In this document: one piece after another, positions 13,498 to 13,566 of the stretch
Layout: each line of letters opens with the position of its first letter
Position numbering within the stretch: position 1 is the first letter of the stretch
NCBI GenBank assembly: GCA_003455565.1
Contig: DMQW01000457.1
Location: 1 to 13,566, forward strand
Length of the DNA stretch: 13,566 nt
DNA from: Limisphaerales bacterium
Lineage (GTDB): Bacteria; Verrucomicrobiota; Verrucomicrobiia; Limisphaerales; UBA11358
Direction: 5' to 3'
Program-made: the position numbers and the translations under genes
The notes under the pieces: model-generated
Database searches by the model: none
What the model saw: the letters and a program-made list of their open reading frames with translations, nothing else
Told to the model about the DNA's origin: nothing

Positions 13498-13566
13498 AAA
13501 CGACCGCGTTGAAAGAAATGTCAGCCGAACACCGCATCATCGAAACCGTCATCAAATCCTTACAGG
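13494..13566 (+). CDS. Hemerythrin-like protein, 3' end outside window
   Basis: Only 24 codons are visible: MKTTALKEMSAEHRIIETVI and then KSLQ. The EHRIIE motif with a following amphipathic helix is typical of the first helix of HHE/hemerythrin domains, where the histidine binds a di-iron site. The ATG overlaps the DUF6448 stop (ATGA), so the two are probably translated together. Hemerythrin-type proteins often accompany DUF2249 and NO reductase genes, which supports the call, but the evidence is short. Confidence 0.6.
   Translation, partial: MKTTALKEMSAEHRIIETVIKSLQ

Overview
The window looks like chromosome from a GC-rich Verrucomicrobiota-type bacterium. That placement rests on overall protein style and on an intergenic run of short perfect hairpins (1946-2026) of a kind I associate with Pedosphaera/Limisphaerales-like genomes; it is moderate confidence only. 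The theme is anaerobic nitrogen-oxide respiration and nitric oxide (NO) handling.

Layout. (1) 1-1924, + strand: the 3' part of a Rieske 2Fe-2S protein, coupled by an ATGA overlap to a NarK nitrate/nitrite transporter with an extra two-helix N-terminus. (2) 1925-2067: convergent gap filled by the hairpin repeat. (3) 2068-6710, - strand, read right to left: double DUF2249 protein, polytopic heme-copper/NnrS-like membrane protein, DUF59 (MIP18/PaaD-like) protein, single DUF2249 protein, YwiC-like membrane protein, MOSC protein, MobA. These seven genes are overlapping or nearly abutting and look like one operon. (4) 6808-9070, - strand: type II NADH dehydrogenase, DUF488 protein, AhpD/carboxymuconolactone decarboxylase-like protein. 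(5) 9310-12699, + strand: a cyclic-nucleotide-fold protein with no DNA-binding domain, a quinol-type NO reductase, and an ATGA-coupled zinc-ribbon membrane protein. (6) 12850-13566, + strand: an exported DUF6448 protein coupled to a hemerythrin-like gene cut by the window end.

Regulation. Three FNR/DNR-type boxes (TTGAY-N4-GTCAA) lie at 6746, 9116 and 12752, each in an intergenic promoter region. Each has a plausible -10 hexamer centred 31-32 bases from the box centre, which is class II activator geometry. The box at 9116 sits between divergent genes and has suitable -10 elements on both sides. Together they would place segments 3-6, or at least their first genes, under one oxygen- or NO-responsive regulator. 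That regulator is not encoded here: the only CRP-like protein lacks a helix-turn-helix.

How the genes may work together (inference): NarK brings in nitrate; MobA and possibly the MOSC protein serve the molybdenum cofactor of a nitrate reductase probably encoded just upstream with the Rieske protein; NDH-2 feeds the quinone pool; the NO reductase removes NO. DUF2249, NnrS-like, DUF59, DUF6448 and hemerythrin-like proteins would form an under-characterised NO-tolerance or metal-centre maintenance set. No nitrite reductase or N2O reductase is present. No tRNA, rRNA, CRISPR array or insertion sequence was seen.
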